A stretch of DNA of 64,000 bases, from positions 67,491,449 to 67,555,448 of the forward strand of contig CM023539.1 of the NCBI GenBank assembly GCA_013350335.1, in the 5' to 3' direction. Both the position numbers and the translations under genes were made by a program. Positions 10,763 through 23,162 of this stretch are shown here, piece by piece. Positions within the stretch are counted from its first letter, which is position 1; each line of letters opens with the position of its first letter. The notes under the pieces are model-generated. The model did no database searches, had not been told where the DNA came from, and saw nothing but the letters and a program-made list of their open reading frames with translations. The DNA is from Chimonanthus salicifolius (lineage: Eukaryota > Streptophyta > Magnoliopsida > Laurales > Calycanthaceae).

Positions 10763-11700
10763 ATGGCCTCTAGCTCTAATCCCACCCTTGCCATCCTGAA
10801 CATTACAAGTCTCATCCCTGTCAAAACTGACAGAAACAAACATTTTTCTATGGAAGAGTCAGATAAAGCCCTTCCTTATAGGCCAAAATCATTGGCGCTT
10901 TATCGATGGGTCTCACCCTTGTTCTACTCAATATCTCACCGACGACAAAACGTCCTCTTAGACCTTCAACCCAGAATATACTACATGGTTTCAGATGGTC
11001 CAGACACTTGTCAACATGATTTATGCGACTTTATTAGAATCGGTTCTTGCGCAAGTCATGGGTCTCTCTACATCTCGTGAGGTTTGAAACTGTCTCCAAC
11101 GCAATTTTTCACAGCACTCTCTTGCCAACTTAACTTACTTGTGTTTTCAGCAGCTATATATATCCAAAGGCACCAAGACAATCTCCAAATATCTCCAGCA
11201 TGCCAAGTCGCTTGCAGATGCTCTGGCTGCAATCAAAGACCCTGTCTCCAACGGTGATTTAGTCACCTCAGTTCTCCGCAATCTTGGACCAGATCTCGCT
11301 ATTCTTGTCACAGCCATCATCAACTTTCCACCCATGCCAGTCTTCTCTGATCTTCGTGCTCGACTGTTATCATTTGACTCCCAGCTTACACATCCGACAT
11401 CAAATGATGCCTCCATTCGCCTAAGCACCACACTACCGATGGCACTCCTCTCGTCTCGCGGATGTGGTCGATCCTCCTGCGGCGGTCGCAATCGACTCTA
11501 TGGTAATGGAGGTCGCTCTGATTTTCATCATCCTCTTACGCTGGTAGAGGCGGTTCTGACTGTCGTGATCGCTCTAGAGGTGGTCGTCAATCATCTTCTC
11601 CAAGCGTTCTTATTGAGTGCCGGATTTGCTCCAGACTTGGACATAGTGCAGCCACTTGCTACCATAGGTACCATCACGACAACCAGCCTGAGGACGATCT
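10763..11700 (+). pseudogene. Copia gag (UBN2-type), degraded
   Basis: Gag forms the particle that packages element RNA. A start MASSSNPTLAILNITSLIPVK resembles the opening of plant Copia gag proteins. Similarity resumes in a second frame at 11139-11420 (ISKYLQHAKSLADALAAI, LVTSVLRNLGPDLAILVTAI), the usual UBN2-type gag. The two frames are offset, so at least one frameshift separates them, and the RNA-binding zinc knuckle expected near the C-terminus is not readable. It sits directly behind the leader and before protease, as in an intact Copia. Confidence 0.65.
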
Positions 11701-11719
11701 CTCTTCATCTTTTGATGGC

Positions 11720-12199
11720 ATGCAGATTACACAACCTTCTAATCAAAACTGGTATCCCGAAAATGGTGCTACTAACCACATAACCCGTGATACCCAATCT
11801 TTGAGATTCAAATCCGATTACGAAGGTATGGATCATGTGTTGTTGGGTAACGGTGATTCTCTTCCTATTACGTACACTGGTAGTTTCTCTCTTTCTTTTG
11901 GTGCCTCTTCCTTTCGTCTTTCCCATGTTCTTCATGTTCCTCATATGCAAAAGAATTTGTTGTCTGTTGCTCAATTCACTAAGGATAATTATGTTAGTTT
12001 TAGTTTTTATCCATGGGGTTTTGTCATTCGAGATTTACAAATAGGTGCTCTTTTGTTTCAAAGCCAATGTGAAGCAAGCCTATATCCTATTAAACCTAAT
12101 TCTTTTCCACTCATGCTCTCACAGTGTCCTGCTCTCCGTCGTGACTATGGCACCAGTGCCTTGGACATCCATCCAATAAAGTTCTACAAGTTCATGTAG
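11720..12199 (+). pseudogene. Copia protease and GAG-pre-integrase region, catalytic site altered
   Basis: The frame reads WYPENGATNHIT near residue 11, where Copia aspartic proteases have W-x-x-DSGATNH. The catalytic Asp is replaced by Glu and the Ser by Asn. The following text (VLLGNGDSLPI, LHVPHMQKNLLSVAQFTKDN, GVLF-type ALLFQ) matches the conserved block between protease and integrase. The frame stops at 12199, short of integrase, which continues in another register. Confidence 0.75.
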
Positions 12200-12206
12200 C
12201 TAATAA

Positions 12207-13109
12207 ATGTTTAGGCTCTTCTTTTCGCTTTTCACATTTCCAATTTTTAATAAGTGTGCATTGGGAAAGTATAAACAACTTTCTTTCGCTATTCGTGAAC
12301 ATCATACTAATACACCTTTTGATTTAGTACATTCTGATATTTGGATGTCCCCTGTTTACTCTGTCTCTGCCTTTCGATATTATGTGTTGTTCACAGATGA
12401 TTACACTCGCTATTCATAGATTTTTCTAATGAGACATAAATCGAAAGTTTTCTCACATTTTACCATTTTTCTTGCTTATGTTTCTACTCATTTTTCTACA
12501 ACAATAAAATATTTTCAAAGTGATGGTGGAAAGAACTATGATAACATCTCTTTTTGTCAATTGTGTGCACAAAAAGGAATTAATCATCGTCTATCCTACC
12601 CTAATACCCCCCAACAAAATGGTCTTGCCGAAAGAAAACATCGCCATCTATCTAAAATGGGTTGCACCCTCCTAGTTGCGGCATATCTCCCTTCTAACTA
12701 TGGGTTGAGGCTCTTTGTTCAGTTGTGTCCTAGATTAATAGACTCCCTACACCTCTTTTCGACTGGTCCACACCATATCAGAAACTCTTTCACACCAACC
12801 TTGATTACCGATCTCTTCAAACTTTTGGTTAAGCTTGTTATCCTTACCTTAGATATTATGCTACTAATAAATTGCAAGCTCGACCGGTTGAGTGTGTTTT
12901 TCTTAGATAAAGTTCTCAACACAAGGGCTACAGGTGTCTTCACTTTTCTACCTGTAGAGTTTACATCTCATGGTACGTCATATTTAATGAAATTGTCTTC
13001 CTATGCCACCAGCACCTTTCAGCATACAACCTCACCAACTCAAGACATGGTCTTTATACTAGTAATCAGCATGCCCCCTTCACCTGCACACAACTCTCTT
13101 AAACCATGA
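12207..13109 (+). pseudogene. Copia integrase core, broken by stops
   Basis: Integrase inserts element cDNA into the host genome. The pieces CALGKYKQL, DLVHSDIW and FTDDYTRYS (first and second parts of the core) end at TAG 12417-12419 and continue as YFQSDGGKNYDN and NTPQQNGLAERKHRH, the block holding the final catalytic Glu. D, D and E positions are still visible (HSDIW, QSDGG, LAERKH). After about 12720 the reading degrades. One in-frame stop and probable shifts make it non-functional. Confidence 0.75.
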
Positions 13110-13537
13110 CTGCTCCTCCAGCTCCGCCGCATCACCTACTCCTTCAGCAGTTGCATTGCCTTCTCAATCGTCAGCCCCAGAGTCACCTCCTGCTCCCTCA
13201 TCCTCTCCAGTAGTAGCACTTGAGTCGTCAGCTGTTGCCTCCTCACAAGACACTGCTCACTCTTCGCATGCCAATGTACATCCTATAGTGACTCGAGCAA
13301 AGGACGGCATCTTCAAGCCTAACAAGAGGGTTTCCTTTGCTAGTAGGCATCCTTTACAGCAAGCCTTTGCTTCCTTAATTTTTTTCCTTTGACTCTGAGC
13401 CCACCTGCTACACTCAAGCTGCTCAATCCACAAAATGGCGACATGCAATGAATGATGAATTTAATGCTCTCCTGGGACAACGTACTTGATCTCTAGTTTC
13501 ACGTCTTCCACATGTTAATACCGTTGGCTGTAAGTGG

Positions 13538-13734
13538 GTGTTTAAAATAAAACGTAGTTCTGATGGCACTATTGAAAGCTATAAAGCACATCTTGTTGCC
13601 AAAGGCTTTCATCAACTAGCTGGAATTGATTATGATGAGACACTCAATCCCGTTGTCAAGCCAAATACTATCCACACAGTCCTCAGTCTTGCTGTAAGTT
13701 GTGCATGGCCTATTCATCAGTTGGATGTCAAGAA
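13538..13734 (+). pseudogene. Copia reverse transcriptase, N-terminal piece only
   Basis: The frame reads FKIKRSSDGTIESYKAHLVA, KGFHQLAGIDYDETLNPVVK and QLDVKN, the opening of the Copia reverse transcriptase. It ends exactly at QLDVKN, where the solo LTR at 13735 begins, before the YVDD catalytic motif. The rest of RT, RNase H and the 3' LTR are absent on the other side of that LTR, so the element was truncated and not merely interrupted. Confidence 0.8.
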
Positions 13735-15064
13735 TGTAATACTCTAGCCTGAATTAAGCTTAATTAATATGATTTATTCTAATAAATCATAACTTAACCT
13801 ATTAATCATGAATATTATAGTTAGAAATTTGTGAAAAGTCCAAGTTTGGCCCAATCAGAACTCGACAGCTCGATGATCCAACTCATCTAAGCTGAAAGGG
13901 CAACATGGTAATTTACCATTGACAGTGTTATTTTATTGATTATTTAATTGTTTGGTTATTGTTGAGTGATATTGATTTCCTTAATTAAGGATTTAAATTC
14001 TAAAATTTATAAGTATTTTATTATATATTTTTTAAAACAATGTTATTAAAAAACTACCCGAAAAGGTCCCGAAAATTAAGAAATAATTATTTTTAAACAA
14101 TTTTAAAAGTAAGAAAATTTTAAGAAAAATATGTGTTTTAGATTTTTTTTTTTTAACTCATTGTTTTATGTTTTCAAATTTTGAAAATAAAGACTTTAAA
14201 CCCTTTAAATAAATACAAGTTGAATTAAGGAAATAGTGATAAAAATGTGATTTTTGTTTAAATCAATAAATTTTGATAAAATATAAATCTCCAAAATTTA
14301 TGATATGTAGAGATTATAAAACTCAAAATTTTGATTAAGATGGATTAAATTAATTAAGTTAAATAAATCTTCTAATTAGTTAAAAAATTAAAAATAAAAT
14401 AAACTGGACTTATTTGCAAATAAAATTTGAAGGACTAAAGTGCAAATTTCCAAATCATTTGAAGCATCGACGTGGTAGATGAAGCTACTGCTTGGACGTC
14501 AACTCATGCAAGCTACAGACGTAGCTTGCAGATAATGTGTTCTCCCCATGGCCCTACTTGAAGGCCTACTACCCTACCTTCCATTGCCTATAAATTCAGG
14601 CCTGAAATGCAGAAGAAGTCCTCATTGTTTCTCAACATTTCCCTCTATTCTTCCTATTTCTTCCTTACTTAAAATTTCACCGTTGCTTTGAAGTGGAAGT
14701 TTTTCCAGTTGCTGAAACTCTGCCCAATTTACAAAGCGAAGGTAATATTTAGATTTAGTTTCAAATTCTAATTAGTTTAGGATCAAACAGAACTAAATTT
14801 GATTAAGATTTGAGTGTCAAAATTGATTTTGAAGTTTAATGAAAAACATAAATTTTCATGTGTTTCACTGAATTTTTTGTTAAAATCTGATGTTTTTAAT
14901 CAGTATAAGTGTTCCAATTGATTTCCAATGTAAAGAGGACTCATTGAAGAGTCCATCTGACGAGTAGGGTGTGAAAAATGAATCCAGAAAACTTACTATT
15001 TTTGGATTCGTAATTTACACAGTTCCTCCCGTCAATGTTTTGTTGCAGGTAACAGAGGAAGAAG

Positions 15065-15420
15065 ATGACTCTCGGAAGATTCGAGAATCGGCCTTCGGAA
15101 GTTTCAAACTTCTATTTGGGGTTCCGAAGCCCTCAGATGCGAAATATTTATTTCTACCTCTGTTGTTCAAACCCTAGTGTTCCGAGACCCCCTCGGACGC
15201 TCCGAAATGTTCGAAAGTTTCGAGCAGACCTCGGCAGGTTCCGAGACACACTGAGACCTACTGATTTTTCCTATTTTCTTTTGTTCTGTTCGGAAGCAGG
15301 CTCGAAAGTTTCGAAACCTTAACTTCGAAAGTTCCGAAGGCTCTGTAATTCCAGATTTTAAGAAGTCGCTTGGAAGTTCCGAAGCCACAGTACCTGGTTC
15401 CGATGCATGCTCCGAGGAAC
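15065..15420 (+). repeat. Cluster of TTCGAAAGTTTCGAA / GTTCCGAAG words inside the LTR
   Basis: About a dozen imperfect copies of TTCCGAAG, CTCGGAAG and TTCGAAAGTTTCGAA, several palindromic, fall within 360 bp. The position inside the LTR parallels the TTCAGTCGACTGAA array of the other solo LTR. Confidence 0.6.
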
Positions 15421-16215
15421 CCAGAACTGGTTTTTGAAACTTAGTCTAAGTTAGGATATCATGTTAAAACTTAGACCCTAAGTTTTGATGTATGTTTATA
15501 CCATTTTGATAATTTAAAGTGATATTAACCCTCTCTTTGATACTATTCTGTAAATCTATATTATGTATTTACTTCCAGGCCAATACTCTCTATCTGTGGC
15601 GCAGCAGAAACGCAACGAGGTAGTTATCAGTAGCTGTGCGATTAACTTCACCGCTCGGTAGAAAAGAAGGGTTCGGGCACTGAGTGATCTCTATGCAAAA
15701 CTCGCTATATGAGTAGTGCCCTGAGCATCTTATATCTCTAGACCTAACTCAATATGTCTACATGGTCATTTTCAGAAGACAATATGAGAAGTGGCCTAAG
15801 CACCTTATTATATTTCTGATTATTGTAATTTAAAATGGATGGTAACCCATATAGGAGACTCAAATCCATTTCCCTTGGAATTTTTCTAGAAAATAAGATA
15901 AGATTTGAAATACTATGAATATGTGTATTATGTTTGATTAGTGATTGTATAATTCATTGTATCCTTATTTGTGTGTTTGACAGATACTTCGATACCCCAC
16001 ATATTCGGTGAGGAGACTTAACATTGCAATATGAGTAAATCAGGTTAAGAAGATTTAATGCAATGAGTTGTTTCAAATATCAGGTTTAATGAACCCTAGA
16101 TATGATACACTATTGTGTAAAGTGCTTATTGATACTAATGATTTTATCGTATATTGTGTATGAGCTATGATGATATTGGTACTGCTACCACGTACCCTTA
16201 ACGACTGAACTATTA

Positions 16216-16310
16216 TTGGCCCAGGTGTATCAATTACCGGCCCAGGTATGTCGGTTTGCGTCTACTGGCCCAGGTCTGTCAGTACTAGCCCAGGTGTGTC
16301 GGAGATGTAC
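16216..16310 (+). repeat. Short tandem repeat of GGCCCAGGTNTGTC
   Basis: Four copies of (G/A)GCCCAGGT(G/A/C)TRTC occur about every 20-26 bp. Confidence 0.65.
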
Positions 16311-17069
16311 TTACAAGATTTGTATTTTGACCATGTCGGGACTTAATACTTATAGTCAGTGTAATGTCTCGGTGTTACGGTGGATGTCAGCAGTTATGGA
16401 ATTATTTTGAGACTTTGACAGGACAAAACTATTATGTTGATAATGATGATTTTGGCTAACCTGATATTCATTATACTGTATTGTTATGTTCTTTCACTGG
16501 GGTAGTTAGCTCACACAACTCATATTTCAAGAGATATACCCGAGGATGAGGAACCTCCATATCAAGCTTAGGATGGATAAGCGGTTGCGGTTTCTTGTGA
16601 TTCCCACGGTCAGGAATTTTCTTTCTTGTGTGACCTTTGGCTCCTTTGAACCATAAATTTTGTAAAATACCTCATGTAATACTTGTTATGTTATGACATG
16701 TATGAACCACTATGTTCCGTAATTACTCTGATGAAAATAAAGGATTTTCTATTTATGGAAATATTTGTTTGTATGATATATACTTGGGTAGACATATGGT
16801 ACATGTTTGAGTCCACATGTTGAGAGCATGTGTGACTTTTATTTCCGAGCCTAACTTTTGATCCAGCCCAATTAGAAGTCATTGAGGTTACCTTTTTTTT
16901 TTAAAAAAAATATTAGTAGGGTTCCGGACCCACTTTCGGGTCAGGGCGTTACAAAGACAAACTCAATACCGACTCAAAGATTCACACAAAATTCGAAAAC
17001 CTAACCTAGACAGACTAGACAAAATGGTCACACGGACACAGACAAACTCACTCGGACTTGACAAACATA

Positions 17070-17720
17070 CTAATCAACCCTGGTCCAATACGAGTGACTT
17101 TTCAACACTGACAGAGAGAGACTCAATTTTTTTTTCCATTTACTGGTCTCCAAAAATGGGGTGATTTCCAGCAGAGCATTCACTTCTTTGACCCCTTTTT
17201 CATTGAAATTAGTGCATAAATTTGACAAGCATTCCTCAAATGGGTCATGGCATGTAAAGTTCAGAAAGGACTCATGGACTGTACTCCCAATCATGTTTAC
17301 CTTACATAGGTCATCCATATCTGGAAGCTGGTGGCCACAATTAAACACGTTGAGTTCTAAAGTCATGTTACCAAAAGACAGTTTGAGCACTCCATTCCTG
17401 CAATTGATAATTGCATTAGAGGTGGCCAAGAAGGGTCGACTCAAAATTACTGGAATTTGCCCACTAGTGTTCATCATAGGTTATGTATCAAGGACTATAA
17501 AGTCCACTGAAAAATAAAACTTGTCAACCTTGATTAGAACATCTTCTATTACACTTCTTGAAATTTTGACTGACCTGTTAGCCAATTGAAGTGTAACAGG
17601 CGTCGGTTTTAATTCTCCTCGCCCCAATTACTCATACACAGAGTACGGCAACAAATTAATGCTCGCTCCTAAATCAAGTAAGGCCCGATCGAATGGTCAC
17701 CAATGAAACAAGAAATAGTA
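17070..17720 (-). pseudogene. Athila-type aspartic protease region
   Basis: The minus strand shows DLGASINLLPYSVYE (the Athila version of the DTG/DSG active site), then VTLQLANRSVKI and VIEDVLIKVDKFYF-VDFIVLD, and after a stop GQIPVILSRPFLATSNAII and GVLKLSFGNMTLELNVFN. This is the retropepsin fold that would cut Gag-Pol. An in-frame stop in the first half (YE-stop-LG) and another after FIVLDT make it inactive. Downstream text to 17070 has no RT motif. Confidence 0.7.
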
Positions 17721-18845
17721 GGACTTCCAAGATCCTTGTACTTGACAGGAGTTTTCTGTTGAATAATAGCGTTCACATGTTCAGCCAAAAATGCCTTCTT
17801 TGGAACATTCGTCTTCCATTTTATCATACAGAAATCTTTCAAGAATTTTACATAAGAAGGTATTTGTTTAATAGCGTCGAGGAGAGGAATGTTATGCGGA
17901 CTTGCTTGAACACCTCTAACACCTCACTATGTGGTGTACCTTTCTTAATTGAGATAAATCTCTGTGGGTAGGGAGCTTTTAGGACAAAATCATTTGTGAC
18001 TGACTCTTTTGGTTCATTCTCAGCAGGGCAATCAGTGCCCTTTGATGGCTCAGGTTGATCATGGCTTTGGTTATCCTGTTGTCGTTCTTTTGGCATCCTA
18101 ACTTGATTATCAAATGTCTTCCCTGACCTAAGAGTGATGATAGATTTAACATCTCCATGATGCAAAGTGGAAGTAGTTGAAGGCTCCACGTCAAACTGAC
18201 GTTTAGGATTGGGAATGGGTTGACTGGGGAATTTACCATTTTTCCTCTCTCTGATAGCACTTGCAAGTTGTCCTTTCTATCTTTCAAGCTTCAGTATAGC
18301 TTGGGAATTTGACTGCAAGGCTTGCTGAGTGGACTACATGAATTGTTACAGTGTTTCCTCTAGAGAGGATTTATGCTGTTGTGGACTAGGTTGATAGGAC
18401 TGACTCTGGGGTGGATGGAATGGCTGACCAGGTGAGTAGAATGGCTGACTGGGTATTTGAAACTGATGAGGTCCCTAATTGCTAGGTTGGTTCTGACTCC
18501 ATGAGAAATTAGGGTGATTCCGCCAATTGGGATTATAGGTCGCAGAGAATGGATTCCCCTGCTGCTTCCCAAAATTATTTAGTGCGTTAGCATGTTCGGC
18601 TAGGCACTCCGGATTTGCGTTTAGGGAAGGACAAGTTTATGTTGTGTGTCCTGAGTTGATACACAAGGCACACACCTCAGACTGCACGCTAATTGATGGA
18701 CTCACCCTCTGAGTCATTGCTAAGGCCTCTACTTTTTTAGTCAAATTTGCTATTGCGACCTTAATTTCAAAATCATTATTGACTTCGTACAAACTCCTCT
18801 GTTGGAAGTTTGTCCTGAACTTTCCTTTTTAGAGAAATCCCATCG

Positions 18846-19556
18846 CTAAGAATTCTCCTCCAAGTTTTCCAAAAAATTCCATCCTTCGTTTTGACTTTGC
18901 TCCAAAAATACTCCATTCTTCATAGACTCGACCAAAGTATGGCTAGATGTGGTTAAGCCATCATAGAAAAATTGAATGAGTCTCCAAGTTTCAAAGCCAT
19001 GAGGGGGACATTTATTCAATAGATCCTTAAATCTTTCCCATGACTTCAAGAATTGTTCACCCTCTTTCTGAATAAAATTTGAAATTTCTGTTTTAAGGGG
19101 GTTAGTTTTAGATATCGGGAAAAATTTATTCAAGAATTTATTTACCAACTGATCCCACGTGTTGATGGAATTTACGGGGAGGGAGTTCAGCAATGATTTC
19201 GCTTTTTCTTTGAGAGAAAAATGAAAGAGGTGAAGTTTAACAGATTCATCAGTGACATTTTGAAGTTTGATAGTGGCGCAAATCTCTAAAAATTCATTAA
19301 CGTGTAAGTAATGATCCTCACGATCAAGGCCATGGAAAACGGGAAGGAGATATAAAAGGCCTGGTTTTAGCTCATAGGTGCCATTGGTGGCTGGGATGAC
19401 TATGCTGAAGGATGTGTTGGCTACGATCGATGAAAAATAATCTAGAAGAGTTTTCTCCTGTTCTCCGGCCCTTTTTGGTGATGACGGTGGTGATGAGGAT
19501 GGTAATGACGATGGACTGTCTATATCTATGACTGGACCTGACTGAGCCCCGGACAA
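18846..19556 (-). pseudogene. Athila-type gag (Retrotrans_gag domain), open reading frame kept
   Basis: An uninterrupted frame of 236 codons. Residues about 65-215 are the Retrotrans_gag capsid-like domain (FHGLDREDHYLHVNEFLEIC, LHLFHFSLKEKAKSLLNSLP, WDQLVNKFLNKFFPISKT, ESWERFKDLLNKCPPHG in near-consensus form). The N-terminus is Ser/Pro-rich. Gag of this group is normally longer, and here the following region to the protease is interrupted by stops, so it is counted as a pseudogene of the element. The zinc-knuckle region near 18650 (C-x2-C-like) is decayed. Confidence 0.75.
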
Positions 19557-20079
19557 CCCTAAACGTTGGTTCTAAATTGATTTTAACATACAATGCATAA
19601 ACCAATTTTTACTAATTTTTTAGATTTTTTTTTTCTTTTAGTGAATGCGGGCCTAAGTTACCAATGCAAGATTAAGCAAATATAAAAACAATAAGCAAAC
19701 AAGTTAACCTAATGCATGCACTAACAACCTAAATGCATGAACAAATTAAATATGCAATTTTTTTGTTTTTTTAATTTTTTTATGCAAAGTAAATGCAAGA
19801 CAACCTAACAAAATCTATATGAATGCATAAAAAAAAAAAAAATTAAGAAAGTGGTTTAGATACTTACCTTGGCCTGTAGTCGCTTTTGCAAAATTTTTTT
19901 TTTTAAGCGTGTAATTCAAAATCCTGCAAAAATTAACAAACAAAACCTAAATCAAGACATCAAATTACATAAAAATATACATGAAACCTAGATCTAGATA
20001 TAAAATTCCTAAATCTACAACTAGTGGAAAGATTAAACTAATAGATTTTTTAATTTTATTTTTCCGTTTCAATCCCAAG

Positions 20080-20097
20080 TCCCCGGCAACGGCGCCA
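20080..20097 (-). promoter_or_regulatory. tRNA-Asp-type primer-binding site
   Basis: The minus strand reads TGGCGCCGTTGCCGGGGA six bases downstream of the LTR end (TTTGCACAACA), the classic Athila/Tat priming site for reverse transcription. Confidence 0.85.
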
Positions 20098-20103
20098 AAA
20101 ACT

Positions 20104-21690
20104 TGTTGTGCAAATTTTAAATTTATAATTATTTCCAAGTGCACGAATCGAATTGGAGTATAGTGATATGCAAGTGCGAGGTCGAACCCATAGGGACTTG
20201 ATTTAGAATGAACGGGAAAATAACTTAAAAAGCCTAACAATTTAATCTTAACCTAGTTAACACCTTTTTTTTTTTGGAGAATGGTTGAATTAAAATTACA
20301 AAATAAAAATAACTAAAAAAATGGAGATTTAATTAAGTGAGAGAAATTACTAAGGTATCGGATTCCACTATCATTAAATCCATAATCTTCCAATTATTTA
20401 TTTATTAATTCCCAAGTTTTAAAGAATTAAACAGTCGAGCACAATAATATGGTGTTCAAAAATTGATTTTCCTAAAAGTGTAAATTCTAAGAATTCAATG
20501 TATCATATTTTAATTCAAAAGACAGTGGATCAAAGTATCAATTTAAGCATCCAATGTATTTAAATTAAAATAAAAGAAAACAATGAATCAAAGGGTTTTA
20601 CTTTTATTCAATTAAAAGCGAAGCATTCAATTAATTAGATATTAATATTAATAACAAAAAATACATGGCATTGATGGTAAATATAATTAACATCTATTAA
20701 TTTGATGAAGCCAGAAATTATAAATAATCAAACACTCATATTTAGAAATTAAATAAATATATAAAAGAAGAATTATTTGCTTAATGGGGTTTCATCCTCA
20801 ACCTTAAAACGAAAAATTAGAACGACATTATAAAAAAATTAAAATAAAAAGACATAAAAAAATAAAACCCAATTGATCGCCGTAGCTCCCGAGCCTTAGC
20901 CACAATTGCTATCCCAGTCGAGCTTTAATGTTGTGTCAAGTTCGAATTCTTCTTGTAAGAGGGTCTCTCAATTTATAAAGGTGTGGAGTTGTAAATTTAG
21001 CAAGGCATGGGACCCACTTGAATTGAGCCGATTCTTACTTTATTGGCCGACTTAATCTCTCCACGCCGACTCTAGTTTTATTTGTGTTTTCCATATTTTT
21101 CTCCTTTCTCTTCTTTAATCAGCACCTGCCACCTTCGTTTTCCCATTCTTCTTCTATTTTCTATTTGCTTCTCTTCTTTCTTTTCTCAACTCTTTCCAAT
21201 TTGTTTCAACAGTCCACCGATTAAACTTCTTCTTGATTTAACCTCTTTCTTTATTATCTCCACCGTCCCAAGCTAAAAACCTTGAAAACAGCCAGCTAGA
21301 CCTCATCCGGAGAGTTTATTGGCAATGCAAATAAGAAACAGATTGGCCTTTGAATATCGCCTGTGCTTCTCTTTATTTTTATCTTTTCCTTTCTGATTTC
21401 TTTATTTTCTTTCAGTGTTTTACCACTACATGCTCTTTGACACCGCCCAGCTTCCTACCTTAGATGTTGGGCTTGAACTTCAATCTAGGCTTGGGCATTG
21501 TTCGTAGACCCACTTTTACATTTCTTTAAAATAGATCATTTGGCCAATCTCTTGCATTTTTTTGCATTTTAGCTCTTTTTCTTGAATTTCTCCAAATTTA
21601 CCTGAAAATTTTCAAAATCCCATTAATTATATAATATATAAAAAATTTAAGAGCTAACTAATCTAAATATAAAGGGTAAAGTAATTATTT
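20104..21690 (-). mobile_element. 5' LTR of the Athila-type element (far end uncertain)
   Basis: In + sense the LTR begins TGTTGTGCAAATTT immediately outside the primer site and continues as AT-rich non-coding DNA. The outer end was not located; 21690 is an estimate where the sequence changes character. No second copy is present in the window for comparison. Confidence 0.5.
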
Positions 21691-23159
21691 TACTGTAGCC
21701 ATCAATGAGCAAAAAATGAAATGCAAAATTATACTGCAATCAAACGAGAGAGGTTATGGTTGCATTTGAAAGAGAGGTTGAGGGGTGAAAGTGAGGGTAA
21801 CCATCGTTTATCCCCATTTGGTATCAAATAAATGAGGCGAGGAAGTCTCAAGCTTCCCTCTCCAAAACAAATATAAAAATTTCTTCACTATAAGAGATAA
21901 TCGCTTTATCTTTTCTTTAGAATAATTTTTTTTCCTCTTATATCTTTTCCACTGTAATTACCAAAAAGATAATAGAAACCCATATATAAGAAAAATCCAT
22001 ATTCAAGAGAAATTCATACAAATTTTTTCTCATCAAAATACAGTCTGTATGTTAAAAGATTCATTTATTCATAAAAGTAAGAACAAAATAGTATAAGACA
22101 GAGATACAAATCAAAGAAGGCTAGAATAGGTGGTTGATGGAAGCAAATAGAAATAGCAATAATACAAATATGGGTTAAAATTTGCAAGAATTAGTTTTAT
22201 TGAAATGGTGACCAATAAAAAATGGGTGTTGAAGTAACATTTTTTTTAATGAATGGGAATGGCAAGTTTTCCAAATTGACAAAAATAGGCGACTTCACTT
22301 TTCAAAATCTTCAACTTCAAATCAAAATAAATCTATACAGAAAACCCAAAATGCAATGAAAATGAATGATGTAAACTATAAACTAGAAACTTTAAAAACA
22401 AGTTTTGTCCTAGTATTATTTATCACACTTCTATTCTCTTTCAGCAACTATATTGAAAGAATAAAAGGAACAAGAAGTATATTATATGAATCGCAGAAAC
22501 CACCAATGTTACCATGTTGATTTTTCAGTATTACTTAATCAGAAAACTTTTGTCACAGAGGTTTCTTTGTCAAACACTTGCAATGTATATAATACTAGAG
22601 TAGGTTTTCACGCTTCACAGGGACTTCATTATTGATTGAATTCATCTATTTTTTTTTCATTAATGAATATGTTTGAATCTTTTAGAAATGCGATGCATAT
22701 TTTGAAAACAGGTAAAACTTTAGGCATTTATAAAAAATAAGTTCTCATAAAAAGTAACTTGGGGATTTCTGCGACCACCCAATTGAATTATGAAAAGTAG
22801 GTTTACATACTTTTTCCTTTTTTTATGAACTCCAGTACTGATTTTAAGTGAAAATGATATAATTTTGGTCTTCCTTCTTAATTTTTTGGGTACGATTTTT
22901 GATAACTTATTTGTAAATATCGATTGAGAAATGACTTCTTTTGAAATCACTCTCTACAACCTACGGAGAGAAGAATGAACGAACTCATTTTATACTAAAA
23001 TATTAGTTTGGGTGGTTCAAACGGTCTCATCCTCTGAACGAAACTGTATATTCGTTCAGACGATTTTAAAACGGAAGAGCAAAATAGTAATCTTACACCT
23101 AAAAATAAAAAGAATGTCTCTTGTGTAATGTCTACATGACTAACCTAAATTAAGTTGTC
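21691..23159. other. AT-rich spacer, no gene seen
   Basis: No coding pattern. A patch at 21755-21850 (GGTTGCATTTGAAAGAG, GAGGGTAACCATCG) resembles the ends of the Harbinger-like element at 23163 and may be a small relative. Confidence 0.4.
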
Positions 23160-23162
23160 TAA

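Larger units (their letters stand above)
13735..16953 (+). mobile_element. Solo LTR, ~3.2 kb, probably Gypsy chromovirus
   Basis: Begins TGTAATACTCTAGCC and ends TCAGGGCGTTACA, sharing its terminal logic and the GGGCAGGGCGTTACA-type end with the solo LTR at 1622-4633. Flanks AAGAA and AAGAC differ by one base. A TATA box (GCCTATAAATTC, about 14588) followed by a pyrimidine-rich leader gives the + orientation. No gag-pol domain is inside. On the left it cuts Copia RT; on the right it touches an Athila fragment, so a rearrangement or loss accompanied or followed its arrival. Confidence 0.65.
16954..20103 (-). mobile_element. Athila-type Gypsy fragment: leader, gag and protease
   Basis: On the minus strand the order is primer site (20097-20080), leader, gag (19556-18846), a spacer with degenerate reading, then protease (about 17720-17070). 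The primer site TGGCGCCGTTGCCGGGGA is the tRNA-Asp type used by Athila and Tat lineages. RT, RNase H, integrase and the 3' LTR are missing; the element breaks off near 16954, at the border of the solo LTR. Confidence 0.8.

Noticed and set aside
13735..16953. Considered as 5' LTR of the adjacent Athila fragment
   Set aside because: The Athila fragment runs in the opposite sense and has its own LTR and tRNA-Asp primer site at 20080-20104; no primer site lies next to 16953.
22720..22950. Lys/Ile-rich minus-strand frame
   Set aside because: AT-rich chance frame without motif or neighbours.
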